A DNA stretch of 25,379 bases from Pararhizobium_B sp051960215 (GCA_051960215.1 JBQCEN010000223.1:1-25379); one strand, 5' to 3'. Positions 8,596-15,359 are shown, numbered from the stretch's first letter. Notes: generated by a model from the sequence alone, not told the origin. Made by a program: numbers and translations.

Positions 8596-8611
8596 TTAAG
8601 AGTTCCTTAAC
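8596..8611. promoter_or_regulatory. CtrA box 2 (TTAA-N7-TTAAC)
   Basis: TTAAGAGTTCCTTAAC is a second exact TTAA-N7-TTAAC match, followed by CAC (close to the extended TTAACCAT). Its centre is 60 bp from that of box 1. It ends 25 bp before the preferred GTG start, so it may act as a repressing or modulating site, or place the promoter very close to the gene. The sequence GTTAAG-agttc-CTTAAC is also a short perfect inverted repeat. Confidence 0.75.
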
Positions 8612-8636
8612 CACTTCCGGTTTGGAGCTAGCGAGC

Positions 8637-9377
8637 GTGCAACCGCTGACCCACCTCTCGGGCCTCACCCAAAAATACTTCGAAGTCCTCGACAACATCG
8701 AATACCGGCGCATCCAGACATGGGAGGACATGGAGGAGGTCGGCCGGCTCAGGGCAGCCGCCTACAAGAAGGCGAACATCATGCCCGTGGCGGGGGACAA
8801 GATCATCGACGAGTCGGACTTCGATGATCATGCCTATGTCTTCGGGATCTACTATGACGAGCAGCTCGTCAGCACCGTGCGCATCCATCACGTGACGCCG
8901 GATCACCCGCTCAGTTCGTCGGCCAAGGTCTTCCCGTCGATCGTCCGCCGGTTCCTCGATGCCGGGATGACCATCATCGATCCGACGCGGCTTGCCGGCG
9001 ACCTGGCGCTGATCCACGACCTTCCGGGCGCCGGCTTCCTGACGATGCGGATCGCGACGATGGCGTCCGACTTCTTCGACGTCGATCGCTGCCTGTCGCT
9101 GGTCAAGCCGCAGCACGCGGCGTTCTACAAGCGGATGTTCGACTTCACGACGCTGGTCCCGCCGACGACGGAGACGGGCCCCTATTCCATTCCGCTGACG
9201 TTGATGGCGTCCGACATCAGGGCGGCGCGCCACTGGATCTACAAGCGCTACCCGTTCCTCCAGGCCCACCCGTACGAGATGCGGATGCTCTTCGGGAGCC
9301 TCGACGAGGCCGTTCCGCCGGTGCTCACGGTGCGGCCGACGGCGAAGTTCGCCGCGCGCGCCGATCTCTCTGCCTGA
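8637..9377 (+). CDS. FeeM-type N-acyl amino acid synthase (GNAT-like acyltransferase)
   Basis: A 246-residue protein resembling the FeeM domain of N-acyl amino acid synthases, GNAT-fold enzymes related to acyl-homoserine-lactone synthases that join an acyl chain from acyl carrier protein to an amino acid. Visible family features are the N-terminal IQTWEDMEEVGRLRAAAYKK (the position that folds over the acyl donor), HAYVFGIYYDEQLVSTVRIH, and TIIDPTRLAGD, followed by a helix-rich C-terminal half with the segment HAAFYKRMFDF. GTG at 8637 is preferred because TTGGAG lies 9-10 bases upstream; an in-frame TTG at 8622 would add five residues but has no good ribosome binding site. The two CtrA boxes just upstream suggest cell-cycle control. 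It follows the c-di-GMP enzyme in the same direction, but the 187-bp gap with its own control sites suggests separate transcription. The actual product is unknown. Confidence 0.8.
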   Translation: MQPLTHLSGLTQKYFEVLDNIEYRRIQTWEDMEEVGRLRAAAYKKANIMPVAGDKIIDESDFDDHAYVFGIYYDEQLVSTVRIHHVTPDHPLSSSAKVFPSIVRRFLDAGMTIIDPTRLAGDLALIHDLPGAGFLTMRIATMASDFFDVDRCLSLVKPQHAAFYKRMFDFTTLVPPTTETGPYSIPLTLMASDIRAARHWIYKRYPFLQAHPYEMRMLFGSLDEAVPPVLTVRPTAKFAARADLSA

Positions 9378-9407
9378 CGGGGTGCTCGCGCCGGTGAAGC
9401 GGCGCAT

Positions 9408-9435
9408 TGCCCTTCCCTCAGGCTTTGTGTATCTG
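9408..9435 (+). promoter_or_regulatory. Possible promoter of the aa3 subunit IV gene
   Basis: TTGCCC at 9408-9413, a 16-base spacer and TATCTG at 9430-9435, placing the transcript start near 9441, just before the ribosome binding site. It overlaps the inverted repeat at 9410-9445. Pattern-based inference. Confidence 0.3.
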
Positions 9436-9445
9436 CAGGGAAGGG
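9410..9445. promoter_or_regulatory. Strong inverted repeat in front of the aa3 subunit IV gene
   Basis: CCCTTCCCT (9410-9418) and AGGGAAGGG (9437-9445) are perfect 9-bp arms; CAG/CTG next to them extend the stem to 12 bp with one bulged base, around an 11-base loop. It sits after the acyltransferase stop and 7 bases before the GGGAG ribosome binding site of the next gene. It could be an operator overlapping the promoter, a leader hairpin, or a factor-dependent terminator (no T-run follows). Confidence 0.5.
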
Positions 9446-9463
9446 AGAATCAGGGAGACCACG

Positions 9464-9688
9464 ATGGCAACCGAGCAGCTGCATCCTGTCGAACTTGGTG
9501 CGGAGATGGACTATCCGCAGCACGAGAAGACCTACGCGCTGTTTCTTGCGATCGCCAAATACGGCGTCCTCCATGTCGTCGCTCTGCTGATCGCCATGGC
9601 GGTCGGCTTCTTCACGAGCGCCGGCTTCGTCTCGTCCGCGATCATCTTCATCCTGATCTCGCTGATCGGCATCTACATCCTGCGCTGA
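9464..9688 (+). CDS. aa3-type cytochrome c oxidase subunit IV (bacterial)
   Basis: A 74-residue membrane protein of the small bacterial aa3-type oxidase subunit IV family, which associates with the terminal cytochrome c oxidase in alphaproteobacteria; it is not catalytic and its role is poorly defined. The hydrophilic N-terminus (about 1-25, with the MDYPQHEKTY segment typical of the family) is followed by hydrophobic stretches at about 27-50 and 53-73, ending in YILR. The start is the ATG at 9464 with GGGAG at 9453-9457; the longer in-frame extension upstream covers the inverted repeat and is not family-like. It lies directly before the transhydrogenase genes in the same direction; both products belong to inner-membrane bioenergetics. 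The large oxidase subunits are not in the window. Confidence 0.88.
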   Translation: MATEQLHPVELGAEMDYPQHEKTYALFLAIAKYGVLHVVALLIAMAVGFFTSAGFVSSAIIFILISLIGIYILR

Positions 9689-9739
9689 CGTCGTGCGGCA
9701 GGCGAGGGGGCATATCCGCGGAATTCCGTGCATGGCTTG

Positions 9740-9771
9740 AGGCCGGGCGGCCATAAATGATCCGCCGGCCT
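9740..9771 (+). terminator. Hairpin between the aa3 subunit IV gene and pntAA
   Basis: AGGCCGGGCGG (9740-9750) pairs with CCGCCGGCCT (9762-9771) with one bulged G and an 11-base loop. A short TTG follows. It may be a weak terminator of the small gene or a leader structure of the pnt operon. Confidence 0.35.
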
Positions 9772-9834
9772 TGTCGGAGTGCGTGCGATGTGCTCGCTTG
9801 ATGCCCGCACCTGCGGCATTCATGGGAGGAACGC

Positions 9835-11199
9835 ATGGCAGCCACCGTCTTCGTCGCCAGGGAAACCGCCGCCGACGAACCGCGTGTCGCCGCATCGGCC
9901 GAGACCGTCAAGCGGATGGTCTCCCTCGGTCTCGACGTCATCGTGGAGGCGGGCGCCGGCGAAGGATCGCGTATCCCCGACCGGGATTTCGAGGCAGCAG
10001 GCGCGACGATCGGCACGGCGGAGGATGCCGGCCGCGCCGACGTCGTCCTGAAGGTGCGCCGGCCGGGCGCCGCCGAGATCAGGGGCTACAAGCCGGGCGC
10101 CATCGTCATCGCCATCATGGACCCCTACGGCAACGAGGCGGCGATCGCGGCGATGGCGAAGGCGGGGCTGACGGCCTTCGCGATGGAACTGATGCCGCGC
10201 ATCACGCGCGCCCAGTCGATGGACGGGCTCTCCTCGCAGGCGAACCTCGCCGGCTACCAGGCGGTGATCGACGCGGCTCACGAATTCGATCGCGCCATGC
10301 CGATGATGATGACGGCGGCCGGCACGGTGCCGGCGGCGAAGGTCTTCGTCATGGGCGCGGGCGTCGCCGGCCTGCAGGCGATCGCAACCGCCAAGCGCCT
10401 CGGCGCCGCCGTCTCGGCGACGGACGTGCGCCCGGCGGCGAAGGAGCAGGTCGCCTCGCTCGGCGGCAAGTTCATCGCCGTCGAGGACGAGGAGTTCAAG
10501 GCGGCCGAGACCGCCGGCGGCTACGCCAAGGAGATGTCGAAGGACTACCAGGCGAAGCAGGCGGCGCTCGTCGCCGACCACATCGCCAAGCAGGACATCG
10601 TCATCACCACCGCGCTGATCCCCGGCCGCCCCGCGCCGAGGCTCGTCTCCCGCGACATGCTCCGGTCGATGAAGTCCGGTTCCGTCGCCGTCGACCTTGC
10701 CGTCGAACGCGGCGGCAACATCGAGGGCTCCGTCGCCGGCGAGGTCGCGGACGTCGAGGGCGTGCGGGTGATCGGCTACTTGAACGTGCCCGGCCGCATC
10801 GCGACGTCTGCCTCGCAGCTCTACGCGAAGAACCTTTTCACCTTCCTTGAGACGCTTGTCGACAAGGAGGCGAAGACGATCCGCGTCGACACGGCCGACG
10901 AGCTGGTCAAGGCGACGGCGCTGACGCATGAGGGCGCGGCCGTCCACCCGGCCTTCAGGGAGGCCGCCGAAGCGGCGATGAATGCGCCGGAGCCCGCGGC
11001 CCGGGAGACGGAAGCCGAGCCGAGCGGATCAGCCGAAGAGGTGGCGGGGGCGGCGAAGGGGACGGAACCCGGGCTCGATGTCGCGCCGAAGCCGAAACGG
11101 GCGCCGCGGCGCGGCAACGGCGACAACGGCGACGCGAAGGCAGCGCCGAGGAGGCGCGCGGCATCGACCGCAGCGGCAACGAAGAAGGGGGATTCGTGA
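9835..11199 (+). CDS. pntAA: NAD(P) transhydrogenase subunit alpha, part 1 (PntAA)
   Basis: A 454-residue NAD(H)-binding (domain I) subunit of the proton-translocating transhydrogenase, which transfers hydride from NADH to NADP+ driven by the proton gradient. Characteristic segments are PRITRAQSMDGLSSQANLAGYQA (about 121-143), the Rossmann motif MGAGVAGLQAIATAKRLGA with GAGVAG at 174-179, the ATDVR strand end (195-199), and LIPGRPAPRLV. It is the split form found in alphaproteobacteria, where the membrane part is a separate gene. The start ATG at 9835 has GGGAGGA at 9824-9830. From about residue 385 the sequence becomes a low-complexity Ala/Glu/Pro then Arg/Lys-rich tail of about 70 residues, longer than in typical PntAA proteins (near 380 residues). 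Its stop overlaps the start of pntAB by one base. Confidence 0.96.
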   Translation: MAATVFVARETAADEPRVAASAETVKRMVSLGLDVIVEAGAGEGSRIPDRDFEAAGATIGTAEDAGRADVVLKVRRPGAAEIRGYKPGAIVIAIMDPYGNEAAIAAMAKAGLTAFAMELMPRITRAQSMDGLSSQANLAGYQAVIDAAHEFDRAMPMMMTAAGTVPAAKVFVMGAGVAGLQAIATAKRLGAAVSATDVRPAAKEQVASLGGKFIAVEDEEFKAAETAGGYAKEMSKDYQAKQAALVADHIAKQDIVITTALIPGRPAPRLVSRDMLRSMKSGSVAVDLAVERGGNIEGSVAGEVADVEGVRVIGYLNVPGRIATSASQLYAKNLFTFLETLVDKEAKTIRVDTADELVKATALTHEGAAVHPAFREAAEAAMNAPEPAARETEAEPSGSAEEVAGAAKGTEPGLDVAPKPKRAPRRGNGDNGDAKAAPRRRAASTAAATKKGDS

Positions 11200-11615
11200 T
11201 GGCGGCCTCGACACTCGACAACGCGCTGAACGGGCTCGACCGCGCCGTTCAGGCCGTCCATGACGCCGCTCAAGGGACGCCCGCCGCCGACGCCGCGGGA
11301 GCGCTCGTCCACGGCGTCTCCGGCGGAACGATCGACCCGTTCGTCTTCCGCTTCGCAATCTTCGTGCTCGCGATCTTCGTCGGCTACTACGTCGTCTGGT
11401 CGGTGACGCCGGCGCTGCACACGCCGCTGATGGCCGTGACCAACGCGATCTCGTCGGTGATCGTCGTCGGCGCGCTGCTCGCCGTCGGCGTCTCGATATC
11501 GGGCTTTGCGAGCGGCCTCGGCTTCGTCGCCCTGGTGCTCGTCTCGGTCAACATCTTCGGCGGCTTCCTCGTCACGCAGCGCATGCTGGCGATGTACAAG
11601 AAAAAAGAGAAGTGA
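11199..11615 (+). CDS. pntAB: NAD(P) transhydrogenase subunit alpha, part 2 (PntAB)
   Basis: A 138-residue membrane subunit supplying part of domain II, the proton channel, of the split transhydrogenase. The N-terminal 45 residues are hydrophilic and Ala-rich; from IDPFVFRFAIFVLAIFVGYYVVW onward there are several transmembrane helices, including the conserved VTPALHTPLMAVTNAIS and the ending TQRMLAMYKKKEK. The ATG at 11199 shares its A with the TGA of pntAA (TGATG), indicating translational coupling, and GAAGGGGG lies just upstream; GTG at 11196 in the same frame is less likely. It needs PntAA and PntB to function. Confidence 0.95.
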   Translation: MAASTLDNALNGLDRAVQAVHDAAQGTPAADAAGALVHGVSGGTIDPFVFRFAIFVLAIFVGYYVVWSVTPALHTPLMAVTNAISSVIVVGALLAVGVSISGFASGLGFVALVLVSVNIFGGFLVTQRMLAMYKKKEK

Positions 11616-11625
11616 GGGCCGCCCG

Positions 11626-13023
11626 GTGTCGCAGAGCCTCGCAGCCTTCCTCTACCTCGTCTCCGGCGTCCTCTTCATCCTCGCCCTGAGGGGCCTGTCG
11701 CACCCGACCACCAGCCGCCGCGGCAACACCCTCGGCATGGTCGGCATGGCGATCGCGATCGTCACGACGCTGGCGCTCGCCGTCCCCTCCGGCGGCGGTT
11801 TCGCGCTCATCATCGTCGGCATCGTCATCGGCGGCGGCGTCGGCGCCTACCTCGCGCGGCGCATCCCGATGACGGCGATGCCGCAGCTCGTGGCGGCCTT
11901 CCATTCGCTGGTCGGCCTTGCCGCCGTGCTCGTCGCCGCGGCGGCGCTCTATTCGCCGGCCTCCTTCGGCATCGGCGTGATCGGCGACATCCGGTCCGAG
12001 GCGCTGATCGAGATGGCGATCGGCGTCGCCATCGGCGCCGTCACCTTCACCGGCTCGATCATCGCCTTCCTGAAGCTCGACGGGCGCATGTCCGGCAAGC
12101 CGATCATGCTGCCGATGCGCCACGCGCTCAATGCGGCGCTGGCGATCATCCTGATCGCCCTGATCGTGACTCTCGTCAACACCGAGAGCCACGCCGCCTT
12201 CTGGGTGATCGTCGCGCTGGCGCTGGTGCTCGGCGTCACGCTCATCATCCCGATCGGCGGCGCCGACATGCCGGTCGTCGTGTCGATGCTGAACTCCTAT
12301 TCGGGGTGGGCGGCCGCCGGCATCGGCTTCACGCTCGGCAACCTGGCGCTGATCATCACCGGGGCGCTCGTCGGGTCCTCGGGCGCGATCCTGTCCTACA
12401 TCATGTGCAAGGGCATGAACCGCTCCTTCGTCTCCGTCATCCTCGGCGGCTTCGGCGGCGAGGCCGCGGCGGGCGGGAAGGACGACATCGACCGCACCGT
12501 CAAGATGGGCTCGGCGGACGACGCCGCCTTCCTGATGGCGAACGCCTCGAAGGTGATCATCGTGCCGGGATACGGCATGGCCGTCGCCCAGGCGCAGCAC
12601 GCGCTGCGCGAGATGGCCGACAAGCTGAAGGCCGCCGGCGTCGAAGTGAAATACGCCATCCATCCGGTCGCCGGCCGTATGCCGGGCCACATGAACGTGC
12701 TGCTCGCCGAGGCGAACGTGCCCTATGACGAGGTCTTCGAACTCGAGGACATCAATTCGGAGTTCGCGCAGGCCGACGTCGCCTATGTCATCGGGGCCAA
12801 CGACGTCACCAATCCGGCGGCGCGCGACGACAAGTCCTCGCCGATCTACGGGATGCCGATCCTCGACGTCGACAAGGCCCGCACCTGCCTCTTCGTCAAG
12901 CGCTCGCTCGGCTCCGGCTATGCCGGCATCGACAACACGCTGTTCTACAAGGACGGCACGATGATGCTGCTCGGCGACGCGAAGAAGATGACCGAGGACA
13001 TCGTCAAGGCGCTGGAGCACTGA
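11626..13023 (+). CDS. pntB: NAD(P) transhydrogenase subunit beta (PntB)
   Basis: A 465-residue subunit carrying the rest of the membrane domain and the NADP(H)-binding domain III. Membrane helices fill about residues 1-260, with the conserved MLNSYSGWAAAGIGFTLGN near 225. The soluble domain follows, with VPGYGMAVAQAQH, YAIHPVAGRMPGHMNVLLAE, YVIGANDVTNPAA and RSLGSGYAGIDNTLFY, all hallmarks of the NADP-binding fold. The start is GTG at 11626, giving the family-typical N-terminus SQSLAAFLYLVSGVLFILALRGLS and length; AGTGAGGG spans the stop of pntAB just upstream. The open frame continues further 5' inside pntAB but that portion is out-of-frame shadow. Only 10 bases separate it from pntAB, so the three genes form one operon. 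Confidence 0.96.
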   Translation: MSQSLAAFLYLVSGVLFILALRGLSHPTTSRRGNTLGMVGMAIAIVTTLALAVPSGGGFALIIVGIVIGGGVGAYLARRIPMTAMPQLVAAFHSLVGLAAVLVAAAALYSPASFGIGVIGDIRSEALIEMAIGVAIGAVTFTGSIIAFLKLDGRMSGKPIMLPMRHALNAALAIILIALIVTLVNTESHAAFWVIVALALVLGVTLIIPIGGADMPVVVSMLNSYSGWAAAGIGFTLGNLALIITGALVGSSGAILSYIMCKGMNRSFVSVILGGFGGEAAAGGKDDIDRTVKMGSADDAAFLMANASKVIIVPGYGMAVAQAQHALREMADKLKAAGVEVKYAIHPVAGRMPGHMNVLLAEANVPYDEVFELEDINSEFAQADVAYVIGANDVTNPAARDDKSSPIYGMPILDVDKARTCLFVKRSLGSGYAGIDNTLFYKDGTMMLLGDAKKMTEDIVKALEH

Positions 13024-13024
13024 G

Positions 13025-13085
13025 GGCGTCGGGGCATCGCCCGGCGGTGTGCCGGACGCCGCCCGGGCTGGCTCTTTCCCTTTTT
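13025..13085 (+). terminator. Possible terminator of the pnt operon
   Basis: Just after the pntB stop, GGCGTC (13025-13030) can pair with GACGCC (13055-13060), or CCGGC with GCCGG (13041-13055), followed by the pyrimidine-rich run CTCTTTCCCTTTTTC ending at 13086. The hairpin is imperfect but the T-rich tail fits a terminator. Confidence 0.4.
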
Positions 13086-13253
13086 CCGACGCTGCGCAGC
13101 GGCTCCTCGTGCCGACGATCCCGACTGCGCCGGTGTGCGGCCTTTTGTCGGCGAAACATCTTCAGCATCCTCGTTGTTCGGATGGGCACCGGCGGCAAGG
13201 GTGCGCGGTGCATCGGCCGTCGTCACGTGCACCGATCCGAGGAGATGTCTTCC

Positions 13254-13619
13254 ATGTTTACCGTGAAATCAGCCATGCTGGGCATGGCAGTCGTCGCATT
13301 TGCCGCCGCCCCCGCATTCGCAGCCACCAGCATGTCCGGCTCGAAGATGGCGCCGAGCGAAGTGAAGACCATGCATACCTGTCAGTCGATGTCGCACAGC
13401 GCCATGATGAAGGACAAGAACTGCACCGCCCTCATGAAGAAATATCCGAAGATGATGAGCAGCAAGGGATTCATGCACAAGGGATCGATGAGCACCAGCT
13501 CGATGAAGGGCAAGGGTGGCTCGATGAAGAAGAGCTCCATGAGCGGCGGGTCGTCGAAGACGAACGGCTCGATGAACTCGAGCGGCGGTTCGATGGGCGG
13601 CGGGACGCAGGCGCAATAG
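13254..13619 (+). CDS. Small secreted methionine-rich protein, function unknown
   Basis: A 121-residue protein that I do not recognise as a named family. It begins with a clear Sec signal peptide (hydrophobic core about 7-18, likely cleavage AFA|AT near residue 23). The mature part, about 98 residues, contains about 16 methionines together with Ser, Gly and Lys, three histidines and two cysteines (C43 and C57, possibly a disulfide). The C-terminal half is a degenerate series of short SM-K/S-G units (GSMSTSSMKG, GSMKKSSMSGG, GSMNSSGGSMGGG). Methionine-rich periplasmic proteins often bind Cu(I) or serve as methionine-oxidation buffers; either is only an inference. The start ATG at 13254 has GAGGAG at 13239-13244, 9 bases away; ATG at 13245 directly abuts that site and is unlikely. 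It stands alone between pntB and a convergent gene. Confidence 0.75.
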   Translation: MFTVKSAMLGMAVVAFAAAPAFAATSMSGSKMAPSEVKTMHTCQSMSHSAMMKDKNCTALMKKYPKMMSSKGFMHKGSMSTSSMKGKGGSMKKSSMSGGSSKTNGSMNSSGGSMGGGTQAQ

Positions 13620-13620
13620 A

Positions 13621-13717
13621 GCGTCCAGGAAAAGTGGAAACCGGCTTTCCGTCCGGAAACGCGGGAAAGCAAAGAATAGATCGTTTTCGCGATTCAACGA
13701 AACGCGGAAACGATCTC
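13621..13717. repeat. Dispersed hairpin-rich intergenic element (copy A)
   Basis: A roughly 97-bp module beginning right after the stop of the methionine-rich gene. Its first part (13621-13662) contains AAAAGTGGAAACCGGCTTTC and the GTCCGGAA block; the reverse complement matches the element at 21430-21472 over TTCCGGACGGAAAGCCG (17 bp identical). Its second part is a 14-bp stem (13678-13691 with 13703-13716, one wobble pair) around an 11-base loop. Both parts resemble short intergenic repeats I recall as widespread in rhizobial genomes. It probably also acts as a transcript end for the gene before it. Confidence 0.6.
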
Positions 13718-13758
13718 AGCTGGCCTCCGTTGAAACGCCGTAGCGACCACAACGAAGG

Positions 13759-13778
13759 CCCGCTGCCGGAGCAGCGGG
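13759..13778 (-). terminator. Hairpin downstream of the DUF992 gene
   Basis: CCCGCTGC-cgga-GCAGCGGG, a perfect 8-bp stem with a 4-base loop, 26 bases beyond the stop of the leftward DUF992 gene. On the minus strand it is followed by CCTTCGTTGTGG, which is only modestly T-rich. It lies between convergent genes and could serve either. Confidence 0.45.
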
Positions 13779-13804
13779 ACTTCGCAAACGGGCCGTACCG
13801 GCAG

Positions 13805-14281
13805 TCAGCCGGCGGCGGGCCGGAGCGTCAGCGTGTTGATGCCGACTGCGGCGTTCACGCCTTCCTGGACCTGGATGCTGAGCGGCTGCAGGATGAACGA
13901 ACTGCCCGTGCCGCCGACGAGCAGGTGGGCGCCGAGCCCGGCTGCGAAGCTCGCATTGGCGCCGACACCCGAGTAGCTGCCCGACAGCGAGCCGACCGTA
14001 TAGGGCACGTCGTTCTTGGCGAGCACGGTCCATTCCATGATCGTCTTGCCGGTGGCGCCGAGGTCGATGCCGATGTTGGTGATGGTGCCGGAGTAGGTTT
14101 CCGGCGGAATCCGTTCGTCCGCCGACTTGAAGATGCAGGTCAGATGCTTCGTGGAGGCGATGATCATGCCCACGCCGCCTTCCGACTGGCAGGTGAGATC
14201 CCCGAGCTTCAGCGGCGCCGCGCTCGACACTGAGGTGAGGGCCGCCAACGAAACGGCCGTGGCGAGGACATATTTCAACAT
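13805..14281 (-). CDS. DUF992 family secreted protein
   Basis: A 158-residue protein matching the DUF992 family, common in Hyphomicrobiales and without known function. A Sec signal peptide covers about residues 1-23 (hydrophobic core VLATAVSLAAL, Ala-rich cleavage region). The mature domain shows the family pattern: LGDLTCQSEGGVGMII with a first cysteine, HLTCIFK with a second (a likely disulfide pair), YSGTITNIGIDLGATG, then Gly/Ala-rich beta-strand-like repeats (GSLSGSYSGVGANASFAAGLGAHLLVGG) and the ending ILQPLSIQVQEGVNAAVGINTLTLR. The start ATG at 14281 has AAGGAGAG about 6 bases upstream; an in-frame ATG ten codons earlier would disrupt the signal peptide. Expected location is the periplasm or outer surface. 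Confidence 0.85.
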   Translation of the reverse strand: MLKYVLATAVSLAALTSVSSAAPLKLGDLTCQSEGGVGMIIASTKHLTCIFKSADERIPPETYSGTITNIGIDLGATGKTIMEWTVLAKNDVPYTVGSLSGSYSGVGANASFAAGLGAHLLVGGTGSSFILQPLSIQVQEGVNAAVGINTLTLRPAAG

Positions 14282-14353
14282 TCGGCTCTCCTTCGATTGT
14301 CGGAAAGACAACTCGAAAGGGAGCTTCTTGTTCCGGCGCGCCCCCGCCTGCGC

Positions 14354-15229
14354 TCAGCGCGTGCGGGCCAGCCCCTCCTTTGCGGGCTGGTAGTTCGGGT
14401 CGATGCTCGCCGCAAACGCGTAGGATTTCGCCGCACGCGCCTTGTCTCCGCGGTGCTCGTAGACCAGTCCCTGATTGGTCCAGGACTGGGCGTTCTTGCG
14501 GTCGAGTTCGATCGCCGTGTTGAAGTCGGCGAGCGCGTTGTCGTCGTCGTTCATCGCGAGATAGGAGAGGCCGCGGCCGTTATAGGGTTCGGGCGAACGC
14601 GGCGACAGCGAGATCGCCGCCGAAAAGTCTTCGATCGCCTGGGCCTGCTGGCCGCGCCGCTGCAGGATCAGGCCACGATTGTAGTGGGCGCGCGGGTTCG
14701 TCGTATGGAGCTCGATCGCCCGGTTGTAGTCGCGCAGCGCATCGTCGAGCTGCCCCGCCTCGCGGTAGAGGTTGCCGCGGCCGATATAGGCGTCGGCATA
14801 CTGGTCGTTGATCTTGATCGCCGCGTCGTAGTCGGCAAGGGCTGCGCGCTGGTTGTTCTGGCTGCGCTCGATCAGCGCGCGGTTGGCATAGGCCTCGTAG
14901 AACTTGGGGTTGATCGCGATCGCCTGGTTGAAGTCGGAGATCGCCTTCCGGTAGTCGCCCGCCTTGCCATAGGCCATGCCGCGGACATTGTAGGACGAGG
15001 CGTCGTTCGGATGGGCCTCGATGACGCTGGTCAGCGAAGCGATGTTCTGGCTCGACCCTTGAGCCGGATCGAGGGAGATGACGCTGGCATTCGGCGTCGA
15101 CTGGCAGGCGGAGAGGCCGAGGCCGGCGACAAGCAGGATCCCAGCGGCGAATGTGCTCTGGGTGAGCCTCGGGAAGGCAGTGACCCCTGTCGGAAGGGAT
15201 GCGCGGTCAAGCTCCGATGCCTTGGCCAA
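14354..15229 (-). CDS. TPR-repeat lipoprotein
   Basis: A 291-residue protein with a lipoprotein signal (hydrophobic FAAGILLVAGLGL followed by the lipobox LSAC, with lipidated Cys at about 42), a linker, then six tandem tetratricopeptide repeats from about residue 75 to 285, each with the W/Y-x2-RG-x-Y pattern ending NP or similar. It is probably a periplasm-facing lipoprotein scaffold, similar in plan to NlpI-like proteins, which bind envelope enzymes; the partner is unknown. I prefer the TTG start at 15229 because AAAGGA sits 7 bases upstream and because the rpsU terminator lies at 15294-15327. An in-frame ATG at 15274 would add 15 residues but lacks a good ribosome binding site. It lies between rpsU and the DUF992 gene on the same strand. 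Confidence 0.83.
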   Translation of the reverse strand: MAKASELDRASLPTGVTAFPRLTQSTFAAGILLVAGLGLSACQSTPNASVISLDPAQGSSQNIASLTSVIEAHPNDASSYNVRGMAYGKAGDYRKAISDFNQAIAINPKFYEAYANRALIERSQNNQRAALADYDAAIKINDQYADAYIGRGNLYREAGQLDDALRDYNRAIELHTTNPRAHYNRGLILQRRGQQAQAIEDFSAAISLSPRSPEPYNGRGLSYLAMNDDDNALADFNTAIELDRKNAQSWTNQGLVYEHRGDKARAAKSYAFAASIDPNYQPAKEGLARTR

Positions 15230-15293
15230 TGTCAAATCCTTTCGTAGCCCGCTGTCGGCGAAAGACAGTGCCATACGGGCCGTTCCGGTCAGC

Positions 15294-15327
15294 AAAAAGG
15301 CGGGTGGCGAATAAATTCGCCCCCGCC
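15294..15327 (-). terminator. Intrinsic terminator of rpsU
   Basis: On the minus strand GGCGGGGGCGAAT pairs with ATTCGCCACCCGCC (one bulged base, 2-base nominal loop), immediately followed by TTTTT at 15298-15294 and GC. This is the clearest Rho-independent terminator in the window, 33 bases past the rpsU stop. Confidence 0.8.
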
Positions 15328-15359
15328 ACGATTCGATTGAAGCTCGAAAGAAGGGATCG

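Noticed and set aside
13206..13234. Hairpin CGGTGCA/TGCACCG in the leader of the methionine-rich gene as a riboswitch
   Set aside because: A 7-bp stem with a 15-base loop and no resemblance to a known riboswitch; could easily arise by chance in GC-rich DNA.
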